Source of the DNA: Pseudomonas sp. KU43P
Lineage (GTDB): Bacteria; Pseudomonadota; Gammaproteobacteria; Pseudomonadales; Pseudomonadaceae
Reading direction: 5' to 3'
Length of the DNA stretch: 64,000 bases
NCBI RefSeq assembly: GCF_033095865.1
Contig: NZ_AP019365.1
Span: forward strand, 626,001-690,000
The notes beneath the pieces were generated by a model that saw nothing but the letters and a program-made list of their open reading frames with translations, made no database searches and was not told where the DNA came from. Both the position numbers and the translations under genes were made by a program. Shown one piece after another: positions 55,609 to 64,000 of this stretch (position 1 is the stretch's first letter; each line of letters opens with the position of its first letter).

Positions 55609-58600
55609 ATGTTCAACAAAGGATTGTTGCTGGCCTGCGCGCTGGCCTTGCTCAGTGCCTGTGACTCCTCGACACCGGACAAGCCCGCACCCGCCGAGAA
55701 ACCTCAGGCGAGCGTGCCGGCCGAGGTGCCGGCTGCCCGGCGCGAAGACCCCGCCGTGCTCGCCAAACGCTACGAAGGCCGCGAGCTGAGCGTACTGGAT
55801 GCCTCGGAAGTACAGATCGACGGGGCCAGTACCCTGTCGGTCAGTTTCTCGGTGCCGCTGGATGCCAAGCAGGACTTCGCCAGCAAAGTGCACCTGGTCG
55901 ACACCGTGAAAGGCAAGGTCGACGGCGCCTGGGAACTCTCCGACAACCAGATGGAACTGTGCCTTCGCCACCTGGAGCCCCAGCGCAAGCTGGTGCTGAC
56001 GGTCGACAAGAGCCTGCTGGCGGTCAATGGCCAGCAGCTTGCCAGCGAATCGGTGACGCACCTTGAAACCCGCGACATGCAGCCCACCGTAGGCTTCGCC
56101 AGCCGTGGCTCGCTGCTGCCCACACGCCTGGCCGAAGGCCTGCCGGTGATCGCCCTGAACGTCGACAAGGTCGATGTCGAGTTCTTCCGCGTCAAGCCTG
56201 AAAGCCTTTCGGCGTTCCTGGTCAGCTGGGGCCGCAACAGCAGTCTGTACTACTACCAGTCCAAGGAAACCCTGGACATGGCCGACCTGGTGTACAGCGG
56301 CCGCTTCGACCTCAACCCCGCGCGCAACACCCGCGAAACCGTGCTGCTGCCCATTGCCGGGATCAAGCCGCTGCAGGCGCCGGGCGTGTATCTGGCGGTG
56401 ATGCGTGCCTCCGGCACCTACGACTACTCGCAGCCCGCGACCCTGTTCACCCTGAGCGACATCGGCGTGTCTGCCCACCGCTACCGCGACCGCCTGGACG
56501 TGTTCGCCCAGGCCCTGGAAGGCGGCAAGGCGCTCAACGGCGTCAACCTCGAACTGCACGACGACAAGGGCAAGCTGCTGGCCCAGGCCAGCACCGATGG
56601 CGCGGGCCACGCGCAGCTACCGATCACCGCCAAGGCCGACACGCTGATCGCCACCCAAGGCGTGCACACTACCTTGCTGCGTCTGAATACAGCCGCCCTG
56701 GACCTGGCCGAGTTCGACATCACCGGCCCCCAAGCCAACCCTTTGCAGTTCTTCATCTTCGGCCCGCGCGACTTGTATCGCCCTGGCGAAACCGTGCTGC
56801 TCAACGGCCTGCTGCGTGACCAGGATGGCAAGCCGGTCAAGGCCCAGCCGGTGAGCGTGGAAGTGCGCCGCCCCGACGAGCAGGTCAGCCGCAAGTTCGT
56901 CTGGGAGGCCGATGGCAACGGCCTCTACCAGTATCAGCTGCAACTGGCAACGGAGGCCCCGACCGGTCGTTGGCAGCTGTTGCTCGACCTGGGCGGTGGG
57001 CGCAAGCAGGTGTACGAGTTTCTCGTCGAAGACTTCCTGCCCGAGCGCCTGGCGCTGGAGCTCAAGGGCAGCGGCACGCCGCTTGCGCCCGAAGACGATG
57101 CGCGCATCCAGGTCAATGGCCGTTACCTCTATGGCGCACCGGCCGCAGGCAATCGCCTGAGCGGCCAGGCTTATCTGCGACCTCTGCGCGAAGCAGTGCC
57201 GGCGCTGCCGGGCTACCAGTTCGGCTCGGTCACCGAGGCCGACCTCAACCAGGACCTGGAGCTGGATGAAGTCACCCTCGACCAGGCCGGCAAGGCGGTG
57301 GTCGATATCGAAAGCCGCTGGGCCGAGGCCCGCTCGCCGCTGCAGCTGACCGTGCAGGCCAGCTTGCAGGAGTCTGGCGGGCGCCCGATTACCCGTCGCC
57401 TGGAACAACCCATCTGGCCCGCCGAGCGCCTGCCAGGCTTGCGCGGTCTGTTCGAGGGCGAGGAAACCGACAGCGACGGCCCAGTGCAATTCGAATTCCT
57501 GGTGGCCGACCGCGATGGCCACAAACTCGCCGCCGAAGGCCTCAAGGTGCGCCTGATTCGCGAGCGTCGCGATTACTACTGGAACTACTCGCAGAGCGAT
57601 GGCTGGAGCTACGCCTACAACGAGAAGTTCCTCACCCAGGATGAGCAGACCCTCAACGTTGAGGCCGGTGCGACCGCCAAACTCAACTTCCTGGTGGAGT
57701 GGGGCCCTTACCGTGTCGAAGTGGAAGACCCGCAGACGGGCCTGGTTTCCAGCGAGCGCTTCTGGGCCGGCTACCGCGCCCAGGACAACGCCGAAGGCGG
57801 CGCGGTGCGCCCTGACCAGGTGAAACTGGCGCTGGACCAGCCGGCCTACGCCGAGGGTGCCAGCGCCAAGGTGACCGTGACCCCGCCTGCGGCCGGCAGC
57901 GGCTACCTGATGGTCGAATCCAGCGATGGCCCGCTGTGGTGGCAGGAAATCGAAGTGCCTGCAGAAGGCAAGACCTTCGAGGTGCAACTAGACAAGCACT
58001 GGGCCCGCCACGACCTGTACCTCAGCGCCCTGGTGATTCGCCCGGGCGAGCGCAAGGCCAATGCCACGCCCAAACGTGCCGTGGGCGTTCTGCACCTGCC
58101 GCTGGCCCGTGCCGAGCGCAAGCTGGCGCTGAGCCTGCAGGCACCGGAGAAGATGCGGCCCAAGCAACCCCTGACAGTCAGCTTCAAGGCCGCCAATGCT
58201 GACGGCAGCATTCCCAAGCAGGTGCACGTGCTGCTGTCCGCGGTCGACGTGGGCATCCTCAACATCACCGACTTCAAGACGCCAGACCCATTCGCCAGCC
58301 TGTTCGGTCGCAAGGCCTACGGTGCCGACCAGCTGGACATCTATGGCCAGCTCATCGAAGCCGGCCAGGGCCGCCTGGCCAGCCTGGCGTTCGGTGGCGA
58401 CGCAGCGATGGCCAAGGGCGGCAAGCGCCCGAACACCACGGTGACAATCGTCGCCCAGCAGAGCGTGCCAGTGACCCTGGACGACAAGGGCGAAGGCCAG
58501 GCAACCGTGGATATTCCGGACTTCAACGGTGAGCTGCGCTTGATGGCCCAGGCCTGGACCGACGAGCATTTCGGCATGGCTGAAGGCAAGACCGTGGTGG

Positions 58601-60510
58601 CCGCGCCGCTGATCGCCGAACTGTCGGCACCACGTTTCCTAGCCGGCGGCGATCAGACTCGCCTGGCACTGGACCTGGCCAACCTCTCGGGGCGGGCCCA
58701 GCAACTGACGGTGCAGATCAGCACCGAAGGCCCGTTGAACCTAACGGCGAGCGCCCAGCAGAGCGTCGCCCTGGCCGAGGGCCAGCGCAGCACGCTGATG
58801 ATTCCGGTGCAGGCCCAGGGCGGGCTGGGGCAGGGCAAGGTGCAGGTGCGGGTCAATGGCCTGCAGCTGCCGGGTGAGCCGGCCACTGCCTTCACCCGCG
58901 AGTGGACCCTGGGCATCCGCCCGGCCTACCCGGCAATGCTCAAGCACTACCGCGTAGCGCTCAAGGAGCAGCCCTGGATCCTGCCGGAAGCTGACCTTGC
59001 GGCTTTCGAACCCGCCGGTCTTGAGGCCAGCCTGGCCCTGTCGAGCCGCCCGCCATTGAACCTGGCCGAGCAGATCCGTGCCCTTGAAGCCTACCCCTAC
59101 GGCTGCCTGGAACAGACCACCAGCGGCCTTTACCCCTCGCTATACGCCGATGCCGACAGCCTCAAGCGCCTGGGCATCACGGGCGAGCCGGCAGACGTGC
59201 GCAAGCGCAAGATCGAAATGGGCATCGAGCACCTGCTGGGGATGCAGCGCTACAACGGCAGCTTTGGCCTGTGGAGCTCCGACAGCGAAGAAGAGTACTG
59301 GTTGACCGCCTACGTCACCGACTTCCTCCTGCGCGCCCGCGACCAGGGCTACGGCGTGCCTGCCGAGGCGCTGAAGAAGGCCAATGAGCGCCTGCTGCGT
59401 TACCTGCAGGAGCGCAACCTGATCGAGGTGGACTACAGCGAGAACGCCGAGCACACCCGTTTTGCCGTGCAGGCCTATGCCGCGCTGGTGCTTGCGCGCA
59501 ACCAGCAGGCGCCGCTGGGCGCCCTGCGCAGCCTGTTCGAACGGCGTGCCGACGCCCGTTCTGGGCTGCCGCTGGTGCAGCTGGCCGTGGCGTTGGACAA
59601 GATGGGTGACAAGCCACGTTCGCAGCAGGCCCTGCAAGCCGGCCTGGGCATCAGCCGCAGCAAAGGTTGGATGGCCGATTACGGCAGCAGCCTACGTGAC
59701 CAGGCGCTGATTCTGGCGTTGTTGCAGGAAAGCAGCCTGGCCGGCGATCAGGTCGACCAGCGCCTGTTTGCCTTGTCGGATGAGCTGGCGGCCAATCGCT
59801 GGCTGTCGACCCAGGAACGCAACGCCCTGTACCTGGCGGGCCGCGGCCTGCTTGGCAAGCCGCAAGCGCAGTGGAAGGCGCGTCTGGACAGTGCCGGTGA
59901 AGTGCGCGAGTTCAACAATGACGACACCGGCATGAAGCTCGAAGGCCCATTGCTTGCTTCGCCGTTGAGCGTGCAGAACGAAGGCAGCGCAACGGTCTAT
60001 CAGCAGTTGACCCTTTCCGGCTACCCGCGCCAGGCACCTGCAGCCGGTGGCAATGGCCTGGAGATCCGCCGCGAGTACCTGGGCATGAATGGCCAGCCGC
60101 TGGACCTGCGCAACCTGCGCAGTGGCGACCTGGTATTGGTGCACCTGGCACTCAAGGCCCAGGAGCGTGTGCCGGATGCCCTGGTGGTCGACCTGCTGCC
60201 GGCGGGCCTGGAGCTGGAAAACCAGAACCTGGCGCAGAGCGCTGCCAGCCTGGACAACGCCAGCAGTGCGGTGAAGGAGTGGCGAGAGTCGATGCAGAAC
60301 GCCAGCGTGGTGCATCAGGAGTATCGCGATGACCGCTATGTGGCGGCGCTCAAGCTGGACGGCTATGGCACCACCCATTTGCTGTATCTGGCGCGGGCGG
60401 TGACGCCGGGGACCTATCGTGTGCCGCCGGCGCAGGTGGAGTCGATGTATCGGCCGAACCTGCAGGCGGTGGGGGATGGGCAGGGGGAGATGACGGTCAA
60501 GGCCAGATAG
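55609..60510 (+). CDS. Bacterial alpha-2-macroglobulin lipoprotein (YfhM-like)
   Basis: Large periplasmic protease-trap protein of 1633 residues. The lipoprotein signal is LLLACALALLSACDSS with the acylated Cys at 18; the Asp at +2 favours inner-membrane retention. MG-type domains (about 100-900) lead to the thioester motif YGCLEQTT with Cys near residue 1166, which in this family covalently traps attacking proteases. A helical toroid domain (about 1130-1450) and a C-terminal receptor-like domain follow. It pairs with the peptidoglycan synthase PbpC downstream, a common link thought to join cell-wall repair to periplasmic defence. Confidence 0.95.
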   Translation: MFNKGLLLACALALLSACDSSTPDKPAPAEKPQASVPAEVPAARREDPAVLAKRYEGRELSVLDASEVQIDGASTLSVSFSVPLDAKQDFASKVHLVDTVKGKVDGAWELSDNQMELCLRHLEPQRKLVLTVDKSLLAVNGQQLASESVTHLETRDMQPTVGFASRGSLLPTRLAEGLPVIALNVDKVDVEFFRVKPESLSAFLVSWGRNSSLYYYQSKETLDMADLVYSGRFDLNPARNTRETVLLPIAGIKPLQAPGVYLAVMRASGTYDYSQPATLFTLSDIGVSAHRYRDRLDVFAQALEGGKALNGVNLELHDDKGKLLAQASTDGAGHAQLPITAKADTLIATQGVHTTLLRLNTAALDLAEFDITGPQANPLQFFIFGPRDLYRPGETVLLNGLLRDQDGKPVKAQPVSVEVRRPDEQVSRKFVWEADGNGLYQYQLQLATEAPTGRWQLLLDLGGGRKQVYEFLVEDFLPERLALELKGSGTPLAPEDDARIQVNGRYLYGAPAAGNRLSGQAYLRPLREAVPALPGYQFGSVTEADLNQDLELDEVTLDQAGKAVVDIESRWAEARSPLQLTVQASLQESGGRPITRRLEQPIWPAERLPGLRGLFEGEETDSDGPVQFEFLVADRDGHKLAAEGLKVRLIRERRDYYWNYSQSDGWSYAYNEKFLTQDEQTLNVEAGATAKLNFLVEWGPYRVEVEDPQTGLVSSERFWAGYRAQDNAEGGAVRPDQVKLALDQPAYAEGASAKVTVTPPAAGSGYLMVESSDGPLWWQEIEVPAEGKTFEVQLDKHWARHDLYLSALVIRPGERKANATPKRAVGVLHLPLARAERKLALSLQAPEKMRPKQPLTVSFKAANADGSIPKQVHVLLSAVDVGILNITDFKTPDPFASLFGRKAYGADQLDIYGQLIEAGQGRLASLAFGGDAAMAKGGKRPNTTVTIVAQQSVPVTLDDKGEGQATVDIPDFNGELRLMAQAWTDEHFGMAEGKTVVAAPLIAELSAPRFLAGGDQTRLALDLANLSGRAQQLTVQISTEGPLNLTASAQQSVALAEGQRSTLMIPVQAQGGLGQGKVQVRVNGLQLPGEPATAFTREWTLGIRPAYPAMLKHYRVALKEQPWILPEADLAAFEPAGLEASLALSSRPPLNLAEQIRALEAYPYGCLEQTTSGLYPSLYADADSLKRLGITGEPADVRKRKIEMGIEHLLGMQRYNGSFGLWSSDSEEEYWLTAYVTDFLLRARDQGYGVPAEALKKANERLLRYLQERNLIEVDYSENAEHTRFAVQAYAALVLARNQQAPLGALRSLFERRADARSGLPLVQLAVALDKMGDKPRSQQALQAGLGISRSKGWMADYGSSLRDQALILALLQESSLAGDQVDQRLFALSDELAANRWLSTQERNALYLAGRGLLGKPQAQWKARLDSAGEVREFNNDDTGMKLEGPLLASPLSVQNEGSATVYQQLTLSGYPRQAPAAGGNGLEIRREYLGMNGQPLDLRNLRSGDLVLVHLALKAQERVPDALVVDLLPAGLELENQNLAQSAASLDNASSAVKEWRESMQNASVVHQEYRDDRYVAALKLDGYGTTHLLYLARAVTPGTYRVPPAQVESMYRPNLQAVGDGQGEMTVKAR

Positions 60511-60525
60511 TGCCGCTACTGGCCT

Positions 60526-60609
60526 CATCGCCGGCAAGCCGGCTCCTACAGGGATTGCGCATGTCTCGAGGCTGGCGCTTTACCTGTAGGAGCCGGCTTG
60601 CCGGCGATG
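60526..60609. repeat. Inverted REP pair after the macroglobulin gene
   Basis: Opposed REPs (CATCGCCGGCAAGCCGGCTCC and GTAGGAGCCGGCTTGCCGGC), located between the macroglobulin stop and the small convergent gene. Confidence 0.92.
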
Positions 60610-60630
60610 GGCTGCCAGGCAGCCCCAGGC

Positions 60631-60924
60631 TCAGTGAATCACCCAGCTCATTACCCACAACCCCAGCACCAACCAGATGATCCCGAGAATGATCGAAGCC
60701 CGCATGAAGGCGCGGATCGCCGAGTACAGCAGCATCAGGCCAACGATCAGGGCGAGGATGCTGACCAGCGAAGTGTCCATGCCCAGGGTGCGAGCCAGGC
60801 CATCGATGAAGTTGCCGCCGGCATTGGCCAGCAGGTTGAACAGGCCGCTCAGCGCATCGACGACAAAGCGGATCAGCGCACCCAGTGCCTGGCCAAGCCA
60901 CTCGAAAAAACCTTCTACTTGCAT
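60631..60924 (-). CDS. Small hypothetical membrane protein
   Basis: Protein of 97 residues with an amphipathic N-terminal part (MQVEGFFEWLGQALGALIRF) and two C-terminal hydrophobic helices (about 55-72 and 77-94, ending in LVLGLWVMSWVIH). I do not recognise the family. The ATG at 60924 is chosen because codon use and hydrophobicity change there; upstream the frame overlaps the start of pbpC. It is on the opposite strand between the macroglobulin gene and pbpC, with its start near the pbpC start, so promoters may overlap. Confidence 0.78.
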   Translation of the reverse strand: MQVEGFFEWLGQALGALIRFVVDALSGLFNLLANAGGNFIDGLARTLGMDTSLVSILALIVGLMLLYSAIRAFMRASIILGIIWLVLGLWVMSWVIH

Positions 60925-61000
60925 AGTTGCTTCCTGATGAACGATTCGGCGTGTTGCCGCTTCCAAGCCTTTGGCCACTACCAGGCCAGGTCGGTTCCCG

Positions 61001-63355
61001 ATGCCTAGCTTAGCTCGACTGCGCACCCGTGCGGGCAGGTTCCTGCGCGCCAGTGCCATCGCATTGCTGGTGCTGTGCGGCCTGCTGTGGCTGGCTGATC
61101 GCCTGTGGCCCCTGCCCATGCCGGCAGATGACCTGGCGCGGGTGGTGCTGGCGGAGGATGGCACGCCCCTGTGGCGTTTCGCCGATGCCGACGGGGTATG
61201 GCGCTACCCGGTCAGCCCGGAAGAAGTTTCACCGTACTATCTGCAGGCGCTGCTCACCTACGAAGACCGTTGGTTCTACCATCACCCGGGAGTCAACCCG
61301 CTGGCGCTGGCGCGGGCAGCGTGGCTGAACTTGCGGGGTGGACGCGTGGTGTCGGGTGGCAGCACGTTGTCGATGCAGGTGGCGCGCCTGCTCGACCCCC
61401 ACGACCGCACCTTGGCCGGCAAGCTGCGACAACTGTGGCGCACGGCGCAACTGGAATGGCACCTGTCCAAGCGCGAGATTCTCCAGCTGTACCTCAACCG
61501 TGCCCCGTTCGGGGGGACCTTGCAGGGTGTGGCAGCAGCCAGTTGGGCCTACCTGGGCAAGTCGCCCCGGCACCTGACTGCTTCGGAGGCGGCGCTGCTG
61601 GCCGTACTGCCCCAGGCCCCGAGCCGCTTGCGCCCGGACCGCCACCCGGCACGTGCCCAGCGCGCCCGAGACAAGGTGCTGCAACGCCTGGCCGAGTATC
61701 AGGTTTGGCCCGCCCAGCAGATCAGCGAAGCCATCGAAGAGCCGCTGCTGCTGGCACCTCGTCAGGAGCCTGCCCTGGCCCCGCTGTTGGCACGGCGGCT
61801 GAATACTCCCGGTAGCCCGGCGCTGATCCGCACCACCCTGGACGCCGCCTTGCAGCGGCGCCTCGAAGACCTGCTGCTGGGGTGGCGCGCTCGCCTGCCG
61901 GAACGAACCTCGGCGGCGATTCTGGTGGTGGATTCACAGACCATGGCGACGCGCGCCTACCTGGGCTCGATCGACCTCGCCGATGAGCGACGCTTCGGCC
62001 ATGTCGACATGGTTCGCTCACTGCGCTCACCTGGCTCGACCCTCAAGCCGTTTCTCTATGGCATGGCCCTGGACGACGGCCTGATCCATTCCGAGTCGTT
62101 GCTGCAGGATGTGCCCCGCCGCTATGGCGACTATCGCCCCGGCAACTTCTCGATGGGCTTCAGCGGCCCGGTGTCGGCTAGCTCGGCGCTGGCACTGTCG
62201 CTCAACCTACCGGCGGTGCAATTGCTTGAGGCATACGGGCCCAAGCGCTTTGCCGCGCAACTGCGAATGGCCGGCGTGCCCTTGGCGCTTCCACCACTGG
62301 CCGAGCCCAACCTGTCACTGATTCTGGGGGGCGCCGGCAGCCGCCTGGAGGATCTGGTCGGCGGTTATGCCGCGCTGGCCCGGGCCGGCAACAGTGCGCA
62401 GGTTCGCCTGCAGCCCCAGGACCCGCTGCTGGAACGGCGCCTGCTGTCGCCGGGGGCGGCGTGGATCATCCGGCGCATCCTCAGCGGCCAGGCACGGCCA
62501 GACCGCGACCCGCATGCCGAGCTGGTGCAGCGCCCGCAGCTGGCCTGGAAGACCGGCACCAGCTATGGCTTTCGCGACGCCTGGTCGATTGGCGTCGGCC
62601 CGCGCTACCTGATCGGTGTATGGATCGGTCGGCCCGATGGCACACCGGTGCCTGGGCAGTTCGGGCTGGCGTCGGCGGCGCCCTTGATGCTGCAGGTGCA
62701 CGACTTGCTGAGCAACCGCGACAGCCAGCGCGGGATAAGCGTGCCGGCCGAGCGGGTGCCCGACAGCGTGGGCGTGGCCGCGATCTGCTGGCCGCTCGGG
62801 CAGCCCATGTCGCGCCTGGACCCGAACTGCCGGCGCCAGCGCTTCGCCTGGACCCTCGACGGCACCACGCCCCCGACCCTGCAGGCGGCCGATCAGCCGC
62901 TGGGGCTGGGGTTGCGCGAACCGGTATGGGTCAATGCCCAGGGGCTGCGGGTGGACGGCAGTTGCCCTGGCGCCGTGCAGCGCGACATCGCCCTGTGGCC
63001 GGCGCCGCTGGAACCCTGGTTGCCACGTGCCGAGCAGAGGGCAGCGCGGCTGCCAGCGGTGGACCCTGGCTGCCCGCCGCAGGTGCCGGCCAGTGCGCCG
63101 CCGCTGTCGATCGTCGGCGTGCGCCCTGGGGATAATCTGCGCCGCCCGGCCAGCAGCAGCGAACCGTTGCAACTGCAGGTGTCGGCCTTGGGCGGGGGCG
63201 GCCGGCGCTGGTGGTTCCTCAACGGCCAGCCGTTGGGTGAGACCGAAGGGCAAGGCAGCTTGCAGGTGCGCTTCGAGCAGGCCGGGCAGCACGAGCTCAG
63301 TGCGCTGGACGAAAGCGGCACCACCGCGAGGGTGAGCTTTCAGGTCAGCGAGTAG
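61001..63355 (+). CDS. pbpC: Penicillin-binding protein 1C PbpC
   Basis: Class A peptidoglycan synthase of 784 residues. It has an N-terminal membrane anchor (about 13-33). The glycosyltransferase domain has EDRWFYHHPGVNPLALARA near residue 80 and GGSTLSMQVARLL near 118. The transpeptidase domain has the active-site Ser at 346 in SPGSTLKPF, then SLN, then KTGTSYGF with Lys 517. The C-terminal BiPBP_C domain starts near 700. The ATG at 61001 is preferred; a TTG ten codons upstream is possible. It follows the macroglobulin gene, the usual YfhM-PbpC pairing, although another gene lies between here. Confidence 0.94.
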   Translation: MPSLARLRTRAGRFLRASAIALLVLCGLLWLADRLWPLPMPADDLARVVLAEDGTPLWRFADADGVWRYPVSPEEVSPYYLQALLTYEDRWFYHHPGVNPLALARAAWLNLRGGRVVSGGSTLSMQVARLLDPHDRTLAGKLRQLWRTAQLEWHLSKREILQLYLNRAPFGGTLQGVAAASWAYLGKSPRHLTASEAALLAVLPQAPSRLRPDRHPARAQRARDKVLQRLAEYQVWPAQQISEAIEEPLLLAPRQEPALAPLLARRLNTPGSPALIRTTLDAALQRRLEDLLLGWRARLPERTSAAILVVDSQTMATRAYLGSIDLADERRFGHVDMVRSLRSPGSTLKPFLYGMALDDGLIHSESLLQDVPRRYGDYRPGNFSMGFSGPVSASSALALSLNLPAVQLLEAYGPKRFAAQLRMAGVPLALPPLAEPNLSLILGGAGSRLEDLVGGYAALARAGNSAQVRLQPQDPLLERRLLSPGAAWIIRRILSGQARPDRDPHAELVQRPQLAWKTGTSYGFRDAWSIGVGPRYLIGVWIGRPDGTPVPGQFGLASAAPLMLQVHDLLSNRDSQRGISVPAERVPDSVGVAAICWPLGQPMSRLDPNCRRQRFAWTLDGTTPPTLQAADQPLGLGLREPVWVNAQGLRVDGSCPGAVQRDIALWPAPLEPWLPRAEQRAARLPAVDPGCPPQVPASAPPLSIVGVRPGDNLRRPASSSEPLQLQVSALGGGGRRWWFLNGQPLGETEGQGSLQVRFEQAGQHELSALDESGTTARVSFQVSE

Positions 63356-63446
63356 CCGTTCGACGTATGCCGGGGCAGCACCTACGCTTGCTGGTGAGGG
63401 GTGTGACCGGCGCAGCCCCGGTACCCAAGGGATTCTGGAGCACCCT

Positions 63447-64000
63447 ATGCGTCCTCTGGCCGTGCCCCTGATATTGGTGTCCTGGGCCAACTCGGCTCTT
63501 GCCGACCCATTGCCGGTATTTCTCGACAGCCACGAATATGAACGCCGCCTACCCAGCGCGAACGTGCCGCTGGATGCCTACTTACCCGCTGCCCTGCCAC
63601 TGCAAAGAACGCTTGCTGCTGGCCAGCCAACCGCGTTGCCGAGCGATCAGCGACTGGTGTTGCACAAGGTGCGTTTCGAAGGCGGCACGGTCTATCCCTT
63701 GAGTGAGCTGCGTGAGCATTACCAGCCGCTGATTGGCCGAACGATAACCGTGGCTGAACTGCAGCAGTTCACCGATCGCCTGACCCAACGCTACCGCCAT
63801 GACGGGTTTCCACTGTCTTATGCCTACCTGCCACAGCAGGATCTGGCCGATGGCCGGGCCCAGGTGGAATTGGTAGAAGGCTACGTCCATGACTACCAGT
63901 TGCAGGGCGATATCGGCGCCGCTGCGGCCTATTTCATGCAGTTGATGGAGCGGCTCAAGGCCGAGCGACCGCTGACGGACGCAGCACTCCAGCGCACCCT
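63447..64000 (+). CDS. Two-partner secretion transporter (ShlB/FhaC family), 3' end missing
   Basis: First 184 codons of an outer-membrane TpsB transporter. It has a signal peptide (MRPLAVPLILVSWANSALA). A POTRA domain follows, with LVLHKVRFEGGTVYPLSELREHYQPLIG, then ELQQFTDRLTQRYRHDGFPLSYAYLPQQ and VELVEGYVHDYQ. Such proteins export a large partner (TpsA: haemolysin or adhesin), usually encoded next door. The beta-barrel and the partner would lie beyond the window. The ATG at 63447 has a GGAG ribosome site seven bases upstream. Confidence 0.9.
   Translation, partial: MRPLAVPLILVSWANSALADPLPVFLDSHEYERRLPSANVPLDAYLPAALPLQRTLAAGQPTALPSDQRLVLHKVRFEGGTVYPLSELREHYQPLIGRTITVAELQQFTDRLTQRYRHDGFPLSYAYLPQQDLADGRAQVELVEGYVHDYQLQGDIGAAAAYFMQLMERLKAERPLTDAALQRT

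Noticed and set aside
61722..62030. Minus-strand open frames inside pbpC
   Set aside because: Low-complexity Arg/Pro/Ala-rich products typical of antisense frames in GC-rich genes.

Overview
The window is a GC-rich stretch of a Pseudomonas chromosome, most likely from the P. putida group. The evidence is gene order and repeats. The block retS-purD-purH-fis-dusB-(DUF3426 protein)-prmA-accC-accB-aroQ-dsbD-chemoreceptor-diguanylate cyclase-DUF2333-NUDIX-sui1-speA matches the known P. aeruginosa order around PA4839-PA4856. The intergenic gaps are filled with the 'GCCGGCAAGCCGGCTCCCACA' type of REP palindrome abundant in P. putida. Almost all of the window reads as core genome. The one clear mobile element is an IS256-family insertion at 44547-45906. 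I saw no tRNA, rRNA, CRISPR array or prophage.

Layout. 1-4070: end of a lipase gene, a DMT exporter, an AraC regulator, PsiF and an AI-2E-type permease. 4294-7612: a short Hsp70 divergent from cbpA-cbpM, then a GNAT acetyltransferase. 7645-13242: the urea ABC transporter urtABCDE on the minus strand, with a good sigma-54 promoter upstream of urtA, followed upstream by cycA (13517-14932). 15119-20051: a copper-handling cluster (two DUF2946 proteins, a PCu(A)C chaperone, a TonB-dependent copper receptor and a PepSY membrane protein). 20236-21555: SPFH and NfeD proteins. 21692-29183: corrin-ring genes of cobalamin synthesis in two divergent operons, cobL-cbiD-cobK and cobG-cobH-cobI-cobJ, with CbiG fused to CobJ. 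29264-32705: MarC and the hybrid sensor kinase RetS. 32841-44331: housekeeping genes for purine synthesis, Fis/DusB, PrmA, biotin carboxylase, dehydroquinase and DsbD. 44547-45906: the IS. 45913-49355: a chemoreceptor and a GcbA-like diguanylate cyclase. 49602-53921: DUF2333, NUDIX, Sui1 and SpeA. 54047-55384: a MATE exporter. 55609-63355: a bacterial alpha-2-macroglobulin lipoprotein and penicillin-binding protein 1C, with a small membrane protein on the opposite strand between them. 63447-end: the start of a two-partner-secretion transporter, cut by the window edge.

I found no convincing unknown multi-gene system. The points most worth a second look are the IS256 insertion with its 8-bp duplication abutting a REP, the sigma-54 urtA promoter, the long hairpins between purH and purD and upstream of sui1, the copper cluster with two metal-rich DUF2946 proteins, the hybrid aerobic/anaerobic cobalamin gene set, and the REP density. 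No intergenic gap exceeds 300 bases. The larger ones hold REP palindromes, terminators or promoters as listed.
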